From contig NZ_CP068083.1 of NCBI RefSeq assembly GCF_016725325.1, positions 4,092,001 through 4,156,000 of the forward strand: a DNA stretch of 64,000 nt, written 5' to 3'. The translations under genes and the position numbers were made by a program. This document shows, in pieces, positions 26,073 through 34,390 of this stretch. Numbering within the stretch: the stretch's first letter is position 1; the number at the start of each line of letters is the position of its first letter. This DNA is from Sphingobacterium spiritivorum (GTDB lineage Bacteria; Bacteroidota; Bacteroidia; Sphingobacteriales; Sphingobacteriaceae). The notes beneath the pieces are model-generated. The model made no database searches and was not told the DNA's origin. It saw only the letters and a list, made by a program, of their open reading frames with translations.

Positions 26073-27406
26073 GTACGAATAAGCTGGTTATCGGGATAGT
26101 GATCCGTACATTCATATTAGCCATACTCATTGCCGTGGCTATATATTGCGGTTTCCATAGCCTGTGGTATGTACTGGCAAGTATAGCTATTTTTTTGCTG
26201 ATCCTTGTTTTTGAGACCCGGGTTTTTATCAAACGCTATTACAGTAAGTTTGATAGTATTGTACAAGCCATGCTGTATGATGATTACGCTTTGAGTTTTG
26301 ATGAACAAAAAGAAAATGTAGTGCTGAATCAGCTTATCCAATTGTATGAGAAGAATAAAAAGGCCTCATTTGATCTTCATTCACAGGCATTTATTTATGA
26401 GCATTTACTTAATAGTCTGGAGTCAGGGGTTTTGATTTTGAAGAAAAGTACAGACAGTTGGACGGTACTGAATATGAATGAATACCTGCGCAAGTATTTT
26501 GGTATACCCGGGATTACATACTGGCATCAGTTTAAATCTTTTGTACCCCAATTTTATGAGGCTATAGAAGATAAGAACTTTGCAGAATATAAGTCTACTA
26601 TAGATATTCAGATCAATAAAGAAGAAAAGCAGACTTTCGTTATTCAGACATCGGTGAGCAAAGTAGCGGATCAGCAATATTACATCATTTTACTGGATTC
26701 TATACAGCGTGTCATAGATTCTACAGAAAATGAAGCCTGGTTGTCTATTATGAAAGTGATAGCACATGAATTGATGAATTCACTGACTCCGATACATTCG
26801 CTGGCTGGAAACGTCAGTGAGATCCTGGAACAGGAATCTCTTAGTGCAGAAGATAAAGAAGATGTACAGATGAGTGTGGATACCATTCTCAACAGAAGCT
26901 ATCATCTGCAAAAATTTGTGGAACGCTACAGACGTCTGACTATGTTGCCTACACCTCAGCCTGAATGGATAGCTGTAGATACGCTGATACGAAATTGCCT
27001 GCGAGGATATATGGGAATACTACAGCAGAAGGGAATCAATTTGCATTATGAAGACGTCCACGATATCCGCATATTTGCAGACGCAATTCAGATGGAGCAG
27101 GTAATGATCAATCTCTTTACGAATAGCATGTATGCAGTAGAAAGTCAGGATATTAAGGATATATGGGTACGGGTTTACAGTTTGAATACACGTACTTATA
27201 TAGAATTTTCGGATTCCGGCAGAATAATTGATCCTGAAATTGTACCCCGCATATTTCTCCCCTTTTATACAACCCGAAAAGATGGAGGCGGTATAGGACT
27301 CACATTATCCAAAAGTATTGTCGAAGCCCATGGAGGATATTTGTTTTATCAGGTCAAGGCTGATCGTAATACATTTGTCCTTGCTTTGCCTGTAACAGAG
27401 AAATAA
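26069..27406 (+). CDS. Membrane sensor histidine kinase, partner of the NtrC-type regulator
   Basis: Two N-terminal membrane helices (about residues 6-27 and 30-47) with almost no periplasmic loop suggest sensing within the membrane. A PAS-like region (about 110-220) is followed by the H-box AHELMNSLTPIHS with His233, and a HATPase domain with N-box QVMINLFTNSMYAV and G2 GGGIGLTLSK. The G1 box reads DSGRIIDPE instead of the usual DNGxGI. The gene start overlaps the regulator stop, so the two are made together. Confidence 0.9.
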   Translation: MSTNKLVIGIVIRTFILAILIAVAIYCGFHSLWYVLASIAIFLLILVFETRVFIKRYYSKFDSIVQAMLYDDYALSFDEQKENVVLNQLIQLYEKNKKASFDLHSQAFIYEHLLNSLESGVLILKKSTDSWTVLNMNEYLRKYFGIPGITYWHQFKSFVPQFYEAIEDKNFAEYKSTIDIQINKEEKQTFVIQTSVSKVADQQYYIILLDSIQRVIDSTENEAWLSIMKVIAHELMNSLTPIHSLAGNVSEILEQESLSAEDKEDVQMSVDTILNRSYHLQKFVERYRRLTMLPTPQPEWIAVDTLIRNCLRGYMGILQQKGINLHYEDVHDIRIFADAIQMEQVMINLFTNSMYAVESQDIKDIWVRVYSLNTRTYIEFSDSGRIIDPEIVPRIFLPFYTTRKDGGGIGLTLSKSIVEAHGGYLFYQVKADRNTFVLALPVTEK

Positions 27407-27483
27407 ATTTAACAAAGTCCCAAAAGTAATGTGTACATTGAAATAGAAATTTTTCCAAAGAATTTTTAGCATAAAGCAATTAA

Positions 27484-28047
27484 ATGGCCGTATTAGCACA
27501 GCATATAAAGTCTTATTTTGGCATCGTATCGGATGTTGAAATCGAAAAAATAAGTACTCTTTTTCAAAAAGAACGCTTAAGGAAGGATGATTTTTTTGTC
27601 CAGAAAGGACAGCGGGTTAATAAGCTCTCTTTTATTGAGTCAGGTATGCTGCGGATCTTTGTTCATACCGACAAAAAAGAAGTTACACAATGGATTTCAA
27701 CCGCTGGTTCTTTTGTAACAGACCTGACGGGGTTTATGTATGATGATGTTTCCCGGTGGAATATTCAGGCTCTTTCAGACACGGTGCTGTATTCCATAAG
27801 CAAAGAAGATTATAAAAAAGCCGGCACTATGCTTTCCAAATGGAATGAATTTGAAAAAACGTTTATAGTAAAATGTTTTACAAAGATGGAAGAAAGAATA
27901 TTCTGCCATTTGTCTATGAGCAGTGAAGAGCGTTATCATTATTTCTTCGAGCACAACAAAGAGCTTTTTAATCAGGTTCCATTGCAGTATATCGCATCCA
28001 TGTTAGGAATGACGCCAGAAACATTCAGCCGCATCAGAAAAAAATAG
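27484..28047 (+). CDS. Crp/Fnr-family transcriptional regulator
   Basis: A 187-residue protein with an N-terminal cyclic-nucleotide-binding-type beta roll (about residues 5-125; VQKGQRVNKLSFIESGMLRIF) and a short C-terminal helix-turn-helix (VPLQYIASMLGMTPETFSRIRKK). The length and the SRIRKK ending are typical of the Bacteroidota Crp-like group, whose ligand is generally unknown. No Fnr-type cysteine cluster is visible. It stands between the kinase gene and an SRPBCC gene and may be monocistronic. Confidence 0.85.
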   Translation: MAVLAQHIKSYFGIVSDVEIEKISTLFQKERLRKDDFFVQKGQRVNKLSFIESGMLRIFVHTDKKEVTQWISTAGSFVTDLTGFMYDDVSRWNIQALSDTVLYSISKEDYKKAGTMLSKWNEFEKTFIVKCFTKMEERIFCHLSMSSEERYHYFFEHNKELFNQVPLQYIASMLGMTPETFSRIRKK

Positions 28048-28127
28048 GGATGACAAATTCTTGATTTTTATCAAGAGCAATCTGCCGCAGCTAACGGATC
28101 TTTGTTGTATTATTTGGAAATATAATC

Positions 28128-28571
28128 ATGGCTAAAGAAATCATTACACATATTCGTATACAGGCCACACCACTAAAGATCTGGTCCGTTTTTACGAATT
28201 TTGTACAGTATCCGGAGTGGAATCCTTTTATAAAATCGCTGGATGGTGACGTCCGGGTCGGGAAAAAAATACGTGTACACATACAACCGCCGGACTCCGG
28301 AAGTATGATCTTCAAACCTAAAGTTTTAGCTTATGAGGAAAACAAAAAGCTGAGTTGGATAGGCAGGCTTTTAATACCGGGATTATTCGATGGGGAGCAT
28401 GCATTTGAACTGATTGACAATGGAGATGGTACGACCACCTTTGTACAAAGTGAGATTTTCAAAGGTTTACTTGTTCCGTTATTTCAAAAAACACTGGATA
28501 ACAATACCAGACGAGGATTTGAACGAATGAATCTAAAGTTGAAAGAGATTTGCGAAAACGAAAATAAATAG
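28128..28571 (+). CDS. SRPBCC-domain protein (polyketide cyclase/START-like)
   Basis: A 147-residue cytoplasmic protein with the helix-grip pattern of the SRPBCC superfamily: an N-terminal strand and helices (ITHIRIQATPLKIWSVFTNFVQYPEWNPFI), a beta-sheet core and a long C-terminal helix (RRGFERMNLKLKEIC). Members bind hydrophobic ligands; no substrate can be assigned. A strong terminator shared with the convergent iscA-type gene lies just downstream. Confidence 0.82.
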   Translation: MAKEIITHIRIQATPLKIWSVFTNFVQYPEWNPFIKSLDGDVRVGKKIRVHIQPPDSGSMIFKPKVLAYEENKKLSWIGRLLIPGLFDGEHAFELIDNGDGTTTFVQSEIFKGLLVPLFQKTLDNNTRRGFERMNLKLKEICENENK

Positions 28572-28575
28572 CATA

Positions 28576-28610
28576 AAAAAGGTCTTCTTTAGCATAAAGA
28601 AGACCTTTTT
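28576..28610. terminator. Bidirectional terminator between SRPBCC and IscA-type genes
   Basis: A 15-bp perfect stem (AAAAAGGTCTTCTTT with AAAGAAGACCTTTTT) and a 5-nt loop have A/T-rich arms on both sides, so it can stop transcription from both convergent genes. Confidence 0.92.
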
Positions 28611-28626
28611 ATTATCTTTTGTTGTG

Positions 28627-28962
28627 TTATACGGAGAAACTTTCCCCACAGGCACAAGTCCTGCTGGCATTAGGATTATGAAATTCAAATCCTTTACCGT
28701 TTAGACCGTCTGAATAATCAAGTTCGGTACCAGCCAGATACAAATACGATTTAATATCCAGACAGATTTTTATCCCTTTATCTTCAGAGAACTGGTCTCC
28801 TTTTTTTTCTTCGTTATCAAAATTGAGTTTGTATGAAAGACCTGAGCAACCTCCACTCTCTACGGCAACCCTAACAAAATAACTGTCGTCGTACTGTTCC
28901 GTCTTCATAATGGATTGGATACGTTCTTTCGCTTTATCTGTAATGGTGATCATGCTTTCCAT
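28627..28962 (-). CDS. A-type iron-sulfur carrier (IscA/SufA/ErpA family)
   Basis: Receives or delivers Fe-S clusters. The three ligand cysteines are visible: one in SGGCSGLSYKL and two in the C-terminal CACGESF. At 111 residues the length is normal. A second ATG nine bases in (MITITDKAKERI) is an equally good start and closer to the family pattern. It lies 77 bases downstream of the cysteine desulfurase gene on the same strand, a functional pairing. No IscU/SufU scaffold gene is in the window. Confidence 0.92.
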   Translation of the reverse strand: MESMITITDKAKERIQSIMKTEQYDDSYFVRVAVESGGCSGLSYKLNFDNEEKKGDQFSEDKGIKICLDIKSYLYLAGTELDYSDGLNGKGFEFHNPNASRTCACGESFSV

Positions 28963-29039
28963 GTTTTCTGCTTTTCTTACAAATTACGCTATTTTTTTGA
29001 AAATAAGCAATCTGTTGTCTGTTAGTATTTTGTCAAAAA

Positions 29040-30218
29040 TCAATCCAAAAGTCCATCCTTGTACAGTTGCCATACAGGGGACTGCTCCCGGATCTGTCTG
29101 ACCACAGTACGGAGTTTTGTAACCGTTTCTTTTATTTCCTCTTCGGTTGTAAATCTGCTCAGGCTAAATCGCAGGCTGCAAAAAGCTTCCTCATCGCTGC
29201 GATGCATAGCTTTGAGTACATGTGAAGGATCCCGGTCGCCTGATACACAGGCCGAGCCTGCAGATAGGGCGATATCATTTAGCCTGCTCATGATCTCAGT
29301 AGCTTTGGTATGCTTGAATGTAATATTAGAAGTATTGGCAATACGGGAGACTGCTGAAGCTATAACTTCCGTATCCGGTACTTCTTTAAGGACCGTACTC
29401 TCCAACAAATTTCTTAAGCCTGATATCTTTTGTTGATGCGTGAAATCAGAAACGGCCAGCTCGAGGGCTTTACCCATTCCAACGATCGCTGGAACATTAT
29501 AGGTTCCGCCACGAAATCCATTTTCCTGTTTACCTCCGTGTATCAGCGTCTCTATTTGTGTTGGCTTCGATTTTCTGCGGATATATAAGGCGCCTACACC
29601 TTTGGGGCCATGAAACTTGTGCGCACTGAAACAAAGAATGTCGATCATACTGTTTTCCAGATTAAGGGGCACTTTGCCTACGTACTGAGTCGCATCACAA
29701 AAAAACAACGTATTCTTCTCTTTGGTAATTGAGGCAATTTCATCTATGGGATGAATAACACCACTTTCATTATTAGCAGCCATTAAAGCTACTAAAATGG
29801 TATCCGGCCGGATCAGATCTTTCAATACGGTTATATCAATCATACCATTGCTGTCTGTAGGGACAAACGTTATCTCTGCACCCTTTTTCTGCAGATATTC
29901 ACAGCATGTCAGCACCGCTTTATGTTCGGTAGCTGAAGTAATAATATGTTTTCCTTTGCCTGAGTAGAGTGAAAATACACCTTTTATAACGGTATTGATG
30001 GCTTCTGTAGCCCCTGAATTGAAGAAAATTTCCTTCTCACTGGCATGAAGACTATTCGCAATCTGCTGTCTGGCTTTTACTACTGCTGCAGAAGCAACCC
30101 TGCCTGATTTATGTTGTATACTCGATGCATTTCCGTAGGATTCTGTGAGGTAGGGTATCATTTCTTCCAATACATCCGGGTGGAGTGCTGTAGTAGCATT
30201 ATTATCTAAATAAATCAT
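29040..30218 (-). CDS. Cysteine desulfurase (IscS/NifS type)
   Basis: PLP enzyme that takes sulfur from cysteine for Fe-S clusters and thiolation. The PLP lysine lies in FSAHKFHGPKG, the aspartate/His region in FCDATQ and ATEHKAV, and the active-site Cys in AGSACVSG. The N-terminal YLDNNATT is the family hallmark. At 392 residues it is full length, class I (IscS/NifS). It is followed on the same strand by the A-type carrier gene. Confidence 0.93.
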   Translation of the reverse strand: MIYLDNNATTALHPDVLEEMIPYLTESYGNASSIQHKSGRVASAAVVKARQQIANSLHASEKEIFFNSGATEAINTVIKGVFSLYSGKGKHIITSATEHKAVLTCCEYLQKKGAEITFVPTDSNGMIDITVLKDLIRPDTILVALMAANNESGVIHPIDEIASITKEKNTLFFCDATQYVGKVPLNLENSMIDILCFSAHKFHGPKGVGALYIRRKSKPTQIETLIHGGKQENGFRGGTYNVPAIVGMGKALELAVSDFTHQQKISGLRNLLESTVLKEVPDTEVIASAVSRIANTSNITFKHTKATEIMSRLNDIALSAGSACVSGDRDPSHVLKAMHRSDEEAFCSLRFSLSRFTTEEEIKETVTKLRTVVRQIREQSPVWQLYKDGLLD

Positions 30219-30281
30219 AGAAATGAATGTTAAAGACTCTTAAAAATTAAAGAAAATACAGTGCAAAAAATCAATTCTTCC

Positions 30282-30289
30282 TACCTTTG
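30282..30289 (+). promoter_or_regulatory. -7 box TACCTTTG before the MscS gene
   Basis: TACCTTTG matches TAnnTTTG exactly; no clear -33 TTG is found. Initiation just after the first ATG (30292) would make the ATG at 30328 the usable start, which is why that start is chosen. Confidence 0.45.
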
Positions 30290-30327
30290 GAATGAAAAAT
30301 CAAATATATTCAAATTTTAACAATTGT

Positions 30328-31197
30328 ATGGAAACAGTAAATATTAGCAGATTTGAAGGTGGATTAGAAAAACTGATAGATGTTGTCATTGTCAGTATAC
30401 CAAGTATTGCGGTAGGTCTGGGAATATTATTCTTTGGCCGGTATCTGATCAAATTTCTGATCAATATCATGAACAAGCGTTTTGAAAGACGCAATATAGA
30501 TGTATCTATACGGGCATTTATATCCAGCATGTTAAAATTTGTCCTGTATGCTTTGCTTATTCTTACTGCAGCCAGCACAATGGGTATTCAGACTACATCT
30601 TTTATCGCTGCATTATCCGCTTTTGGTCTGGCTGTAGGTATGGCACTGCAGGGAAGTCTTTCTAATTTTGCAGGAGGAGTATTGATCTTAATGTTCAGAC
30701 CATTTGAAGTAGGAGATTATGTCTCCAGTGCCAATGGTTCTGCAGGTACTGTGGAGCGCATAGATTTGCTCTATACTACTTTAATCGGTGCCGATGGAAT
30801 ACGGATGTTTAGTCCGAATGGTACACTGGCCAATTCTGTAATAAAAAACTATACTAAGATTGTCAACAGAAGATTGGAATATGTGATCGGTATATCTTAC
30901 GATGCAAATATTAAAACGGCTAAGGATATTATTCTGGAAGTACTCAAATCAGATGACCGTATTCTGGAAACGCCCGCTCCTGAGATCTTTGTGAGTGAGT
31001 TGGCTGACAGTTCTGTCAACCTCACTATTCGTGCATGGGCAAAGAAAGAAAATTTCTGGCCGGCAAATAATGAAAATCAGGAACTCATTAAGAATGCACT
31101 GGATAAACATGGAATCAGTATTCCTTTTCCACAGACGGAGCTTCATATTGTAAATGATAAGCTGACGATGACGACTAATCCAAAGCGCGAGTCGTAA
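30328..31197 (+). CDS. mscS: Small-conductance mechanosensitive channel (MscS family)
   Basis: Inner-membrane tension-gated channel that releases solutes after osmotic downshock. Three membrane segments (about residues 15-35, 55-80, 85-110) are followed by the pore-lining TM3 motif (ALSAFGLAVGMALQGSLSNFAGG), the beta domain (FEVGDYVSS) and the alpha-beta domain ending in FPQTELHI. At 289 residues it equals E. coli MscS. An upstream ATG at 30292 would overlap the -7 box, so the start at 30328 (METVNISRFEGG) is preferred. Its 3' end overlaps an antisense small gene by 23 bases. Confidence 0.9.
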   Translation: METVNISRFEGGLEKLIDVVIVSIPSIAVGLGILFFGRYLIKFLINIMNKRFERRNIDVSIRAFISSMLKFVLYALLILTAASTMGIQTTSFIAALSAFGLAVGMALQGSLSNFAGGVLILMFRPFEVGDYVSSANGSAGTVERIDLLYTTLIGADGIRMFSPNGTLANSVIKNYTKIVNRRLEYVIGISYDANIKTAKDIILEVLKSDDRILETPAPEIFVSELADSSVNLTIRAWAKKENFWPANNENQELIKNALDKHGISIPFPQTELHIVNDKLTMTTNPKRES

Positions 31198-31321
31198 TAA
31201 AATAGCGATAAGCTAAAATAGCTTGTTGAAATTTAGTCAATTTGGTTGGATCTTTCTTACTCAATTTTGGAAGAATCACCTTATTGATCTTTGCCAATAG
31301 TCTGAAAATAGATTTACGCAT
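31175..31321 (-). CDS. Small basic protein, 48 residues, conserved-looking, function unknown
   Basis: ATG at 31321 to TAG at 31177-31175. The product is very basic and helical: it starts MRKSIFRLLAKINKVILPKL, continues KLTKFQQAILAYRYFITTRALD. This pattern (RxLAKxNKxxLPxxSKK...LTKxQxAxxxxRYxxTxxALD) is one I remember from short Bacteroidota proteins, sometimes labelled SsrA-binding-like, but that label is not supported by length. A -7 box TACTTTTG sits on the minus strand at 31333-31326, almost touching the start, so the mRNA may be leaderless. The 3' end overlaps the mscS end. Confidence 0.6.
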   Translation of the reverse strand: MRKSIFRLLAKINKVILPKLSKKDPTKLTKFQQAILAYRYFITTRALD

Positions 31322-31339
31322 AGTACAAAAGTATATATC

Positions 31340-31367
31340 AGGACCGTATTACAGACGGTCCTTTTTT
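31340..31367 (+). terminator. Rho-independent terminator, plus strand
   Basis: AGGACCGT pairs with ACGGTCCT across a 7-nt loop, followed by six T. It probably ends the mscS transcript, which then reads antisense through the small minus-strand gene. Confidence 0.85.
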
Positions 31368-31430
31368 ATTTAAAAGGATTCTACGAAACTTTTGTTTGCC
31401 GGTTTTGTTTTTTGATATAAATTATACTAT

Positions 31431-32642
31431 ATGGATTTATATTCTGGATTACCTTTTTGGATAATAAAAAATGCTCTTTACGATTACAATAAACCCCTTC
31501 AGGAAAACTTAAAAATAGATGTTGCCATTATTGGATCTGGAATTACAGGATCACTGGTCGCTCATGAATTGTGCGAGGCTGGAATTAAGTGTGCGATTTT
31601 TGATAAAAGAACCGTTGCTACGGGGAGTACAGCCGCCAGCACTGCGCAGTTGCAATATGAGATAGATGTGCCTTTGAGCCAAATGATCAAGGATGTAGGT
31701 GAAAAGAAAGCTGTACAGGCTTACCAATCCAGTTTGCAATCCATCACTGATCTGGAGAATGTTTTGCAACAGCTAAAGGTAAAAGCAGACTTCAAGCGGG
31801 TTTCTACCGTATTTCTGGCCAGTAACAGAAAAGGCCGGAGAATGATTGGGGAAGAGTATGAAACCCGCAGTAAATATGGTTTGCCGGTATCTTATCTGGA
31901 TGAAGAGCAGCTCATGAAGACATACGGAATTGAAGGATTTGGAGCGCTTTATAATGATCAGTCTGCCCAGATGGATGCGTATGCAGCTGCGACTGGCATA
32001 TTAAATTATCATTACAGCAAAAAAGAACTGGATATCTATAGTCCGGTAGAGATTGTCCGGTATGAGGAGAAGAAGGGAGGGTATGACCTGAAAACTAAAG
32101 ACGGATTTGTTATTTCCTGTAAATATGTAATTATTGCTGCGGGATTTGAGGCCGGGCAATTTTTACCAAAAGAGGTGATGCATCTTAACTCTACTTATGC
32201 ATTAGTAACTAACCCTATTGAAGAAGAACAGTTCTGGAAGGAAAAGAGTCTGATATGGGAAACGAAGTCTCCCTATTTTTATATGCGGTCTACTGCAGAC
32301 AACCGGATTATGATGGGAGGGGAGGATGAACCGTTTCGTAATCCGAAGGTGCGGGATTTGTTGCTGCGTAAGAAAGTCCGGAAACTATCCTACAAACTAA
32401 AGAAAATGTTTCCTGAAATTAAGTTTGAAGTCAGCATGGCCTGGTGTGGTACATTTTCTTCGACAAAAGACGGATTACCTTTTATCGGTGCATGGCCGGG
32501 TAAGAAAAGGATGCTGTATGCATTAGGATACGGAGGTAATGGTATTACTTTCAGTATGATTGCTGCTCAGATTATCCGAAATACGTTAGAAGGGAAAAAA
32601 GATGACAGATCGGATACCTTTGGTTTTGAAAGACTCTCTTAA
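31431..32642 (+). CDS. FAD-dependent oxidoreductase (DAO/glycine-oxidase-like)
   Basis: The N-terminal dinucleotide motif is VAIIGSGITGSLVAHEL with the acidic end-of-strand residue at AIFDKR (about residues 28-60). The C-terminal GYGGNGITFSMIAA closes the FAD site, as in D-amino-acid oxidase-type enzymes. The 403-residue length and TGSTAASTAQLQYE sequence fit the group often fused to a Rieske domain; no Rieske domain is present here. Substrate is unknown. It is a single gene with a bidirectional terminator behind it. Confidence 0.85.
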   Translation: MDLYSGLPFWIIKNALYDYNKPLQENLKIDVAIIGSGITGSLVAHELCEAGIKCAIFDKRTVATGSTAASTAQLQYEIDVPLSQMIKDVGEKKAVQAYQSSLQSITDLENVLQQLKVKADFKRVSTVFLASNRKGRRMIGEEYETRSKYGLPVSYLDEEQLMKTYGIEGFGALYNDQSAQMDAYAAATGILNYHYSKKELDIYSPVEIVRYEEKKGGYDLKTKDGFVISCKYVIIAAGFEAGQFLPKEVMHLNSTYALVTNPIEEEQFWKEKSLIWETKSPYFYMRSTADNRIMMGGEDEPFRNPKVRDLLLRKKVRKLSYKLKKMFPEIKFEVSMAWCGTFSSTKDGLPFIGAWPGKKRMLYALGYGGNGITFSMIAAQIIRNTLEGKKDDRSDTFGFERLS

Positions 32643-32647
32643 TAAAT

Positions 32648-32684
32648 AAAAAAGAAAAGGAACGCAAAGTTCCTTTTCTTTTTT
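32648..32684. terminator. Bidirectional terminator between the FAD oxidoreductase and the glp operon
   Basis: A 12-bp perfect stem (AAGAAAAGGAAC with GTTCCTTTTCTT) is extended by A and T runs on the two sides. It overlaps the stop codon of the minus-strand glycerophosphodiesterase and serves both convergent transcripts. Confidence 0.92.
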
Positions 32685-33606
32685 AAAGTAAGTTTGGATA
32701 ATCACTGATTATGCCGTCCACTTTTAATCTTTTCAGACGTTTAATCTCCTCTTTTGTATTAGCTGTCCAGGGAATCACCTTTATGCCTTTGGCATGGCAA
32801 TCCGCAACAAATTCCTTTGTAACAAGCGTATAGTTCGGACTGATGATAAAAGGAGTAAAACCCAAATCGTTGATTAACTCATCAACAGACTGTTTATTCT
32901 TGCCGTCTATCAGATAGGAAGATTTCAGTTGCGGATACATCTTATGGAGATATTGTATAGTACGTTTATCAAATGATTGGATAATCGTTCTGGAACCTAT
33001 GCCTTTGTTCATAATTACTTCTACCATCAGATCTACAAAAGTAGAAGGTTGCGGATGCAGGATATTATCACCTTTCGGAGAGCTCTTGGTTTCGATATTA
33101 TAAAACATCGGGCTTTTTCGGTACAATTTGGCCTGGGCTTCTGCTGCATCTATAAGTTCGGATAGTAATGGAATATGCGTTTTCAGCTTTAACTGGTCCG
33201 GAAAATCGCTGTACGGCTTAGAACCTGTATCGTAAGTTTTGAGTTCGTTATAATCAAATTTATAGATTTTCAGATCCTTTTTGTCAGCAGGGATATCTCT
33301 TCCATCTGCATAGCGGATATATTTGGGATTTAAATAGTCATCATGTGTAACAACTACTTTTTTGTCTGCTGTGATGTGACAATCCATCTCTAGAGTTGTA
33401 ATATGAGGCATATTTTCAATGGTCATCTTCATCGCCTCAATGGTATTCTCCGGATATAAGCCCCTGCCACCTCTGTGTGCTTCTGCAGAGAAATCAGGAA
33501 ATTTGTCGTTCACCAGTTGATTTTTTTTGTTTAACATACTACAAGATGAAAATCCTAAAGTTAAAGCCAGTCCACCCAATGCAAAAGAATAAAATTTCAT
33601 GTTCAT
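32683..33606 (-). CDS. Glycerophosphodiester phosphodiesterase, lipoprotein
   Basis: Releases glycerol-3-phosphate from glycerophosphodiesters in the periplasm. The signal ends in a lipobox (LGFSSC, Cys at about residue 22), so the enzyme is membrane-anchored. Catalytic residues are seen in AHRGGRG (His), LEMDCHI (Glu, Asp) and VVTHDD (His). The C-terminal DGIISDYP is typical. It is the last gene of the glpD-glpK-glpF operon, 25 bases after glpF, supplying substrate to the same pathway. An ATG at 33600 is an alternative start. Confidence 0.9.
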   Translation of the reverse strand: MNMKFYSFALGGLALTLGFSSCSMLNKKNQLVNDKFPDFSAEAHRGGRGLYPENTIEAMKMTIENMPHITTLEMDCHITADKKVVVTHDDYLNPKYIRYADGRDIPADKKDLKIYKFDYNELKTYDTGSKPYSDFPDQLKLKTHIPLLSELIDAAEAQAKLYRKSPMFYNIETKSSPKGDNILHPQPSTFVDLMVEVIMNKGIGSRTIIQSFDKRTIQYLHKMYPQLKSSYLIDGKNKQSVDELINDLGFTPFIISPNYTLVTKEFVADCHAKGIKVIPWTANTKEEIKRLKRLKVDGIISDYPNLL

Positions 33607-33631
33607 CTATTTTATACAAAAATAGTCTTTC

Positions 33632-34357
33632 TTAATTTAATACTAGATAAAGTCCTACAGCTAGCAAACTGCCGATCACCGGACCGATCACCGGTACCCA
33701 GGCATAACCTGCATCAAAGCCTGCTTTGTTTTTGATCGGAAGAAGAGCATGCATGATACGCGGGCCGAGGTCACGAGCCGGATTGATCGCATATCCGGTA
33801 GTACCGCCCAGTGCCAGACCGATGACCCAGACGACAAAGGCTACCGGCAATGCTCCGATAGAACCAAGTCCTACAGGGGAGTTATCTGGTAATTTAGCAT
33901 CTGTAAAGTGAAAGATCGTAAATATCAGCACAAAAGTACCCACAATCTCGCTGATTAGATTGACCGGAATATTACGGATAGCAGGAGCTGTGCAAAATAC
34001 AGCCTGTTTTGCTCCGGCATCTTCTGTCGCATCAAAATGGTCTTTGTACATCAGCCAGACCAGAAATGCTCCTGACATAGCTCCCGCAAACTGTGCTGCA
34101 ATATATTCCATACCTGCAGCAAAAGTCATCTTTCCCAGAGCCATATTTGCTACAGTAACAGCAGGACTAAGGTGTGCTCCGCTATAAGGACCGGCTATAA
34201 CTACTCCACAAAAGACCGCCAGTCCCCATGCTGTAGTTATGACGATCCATCCTGAATTGTTTCCTTTTGTTTTGTTTAATACTACATTCGCCACAACGCC
34301 TCCTCCGAGAAGGATCAATACTGCTGTTCCTATAAGTTCAGCTACAAATGGTGTCAT
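33632..34357 (-). CDS. glpF: Glycerol facilitator / aquaglyceroporin (MIP family) with an SPA first motif
   Basis: Inner-membrane channel for glycerol entry with six helices and two half-helices. The second signature is intact (YAINPARDLGPR). The first, normally SGAHLNPAVT, reads SGAHLSPAVT: Asn is replaced by Ser64 (codon AGT, 34168-34166). Asn at this site normally hydrogen-bonds the permeating molecule at the pore centre. At 241 residues and in the glp operon the assignment is firm. Whether the channel transports glycerol normally is open. Confidence 0.92.
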   Translation of the reverse strand: MTPFVAELIGTAVLILLGGGVVANVVLNKTKGNNSGWIVITTAWGLAVFCGVVIAGPYSGAHLSPAVTVANMALGKMTFAAGMEYIAAQFAGAMSGAFLVWLMYKDHFDATEDAGAKQAVFCTAPAIRNIPVNLISEIVGTFVLIFTIFHFTDAKLPDNSPVGLGSIGALPVAFVVWVIGLALGGTTGYAINPARDLGPRIMHALLPIKNKAGFDAGYAWVPVIGPVIGSLLAVGLYLVLN

Positions 34358-34390
34358 AATTTTATATGATTTGGTTTATAAAGGTTATCA

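Noticed and set aside
31200..31330. Gap between mscS and its terminator as empty leader DNA
   Set aside because: It holds an intact 48-codon minus-strand gene with a -7 box, so it was annotated as a small gene instead.
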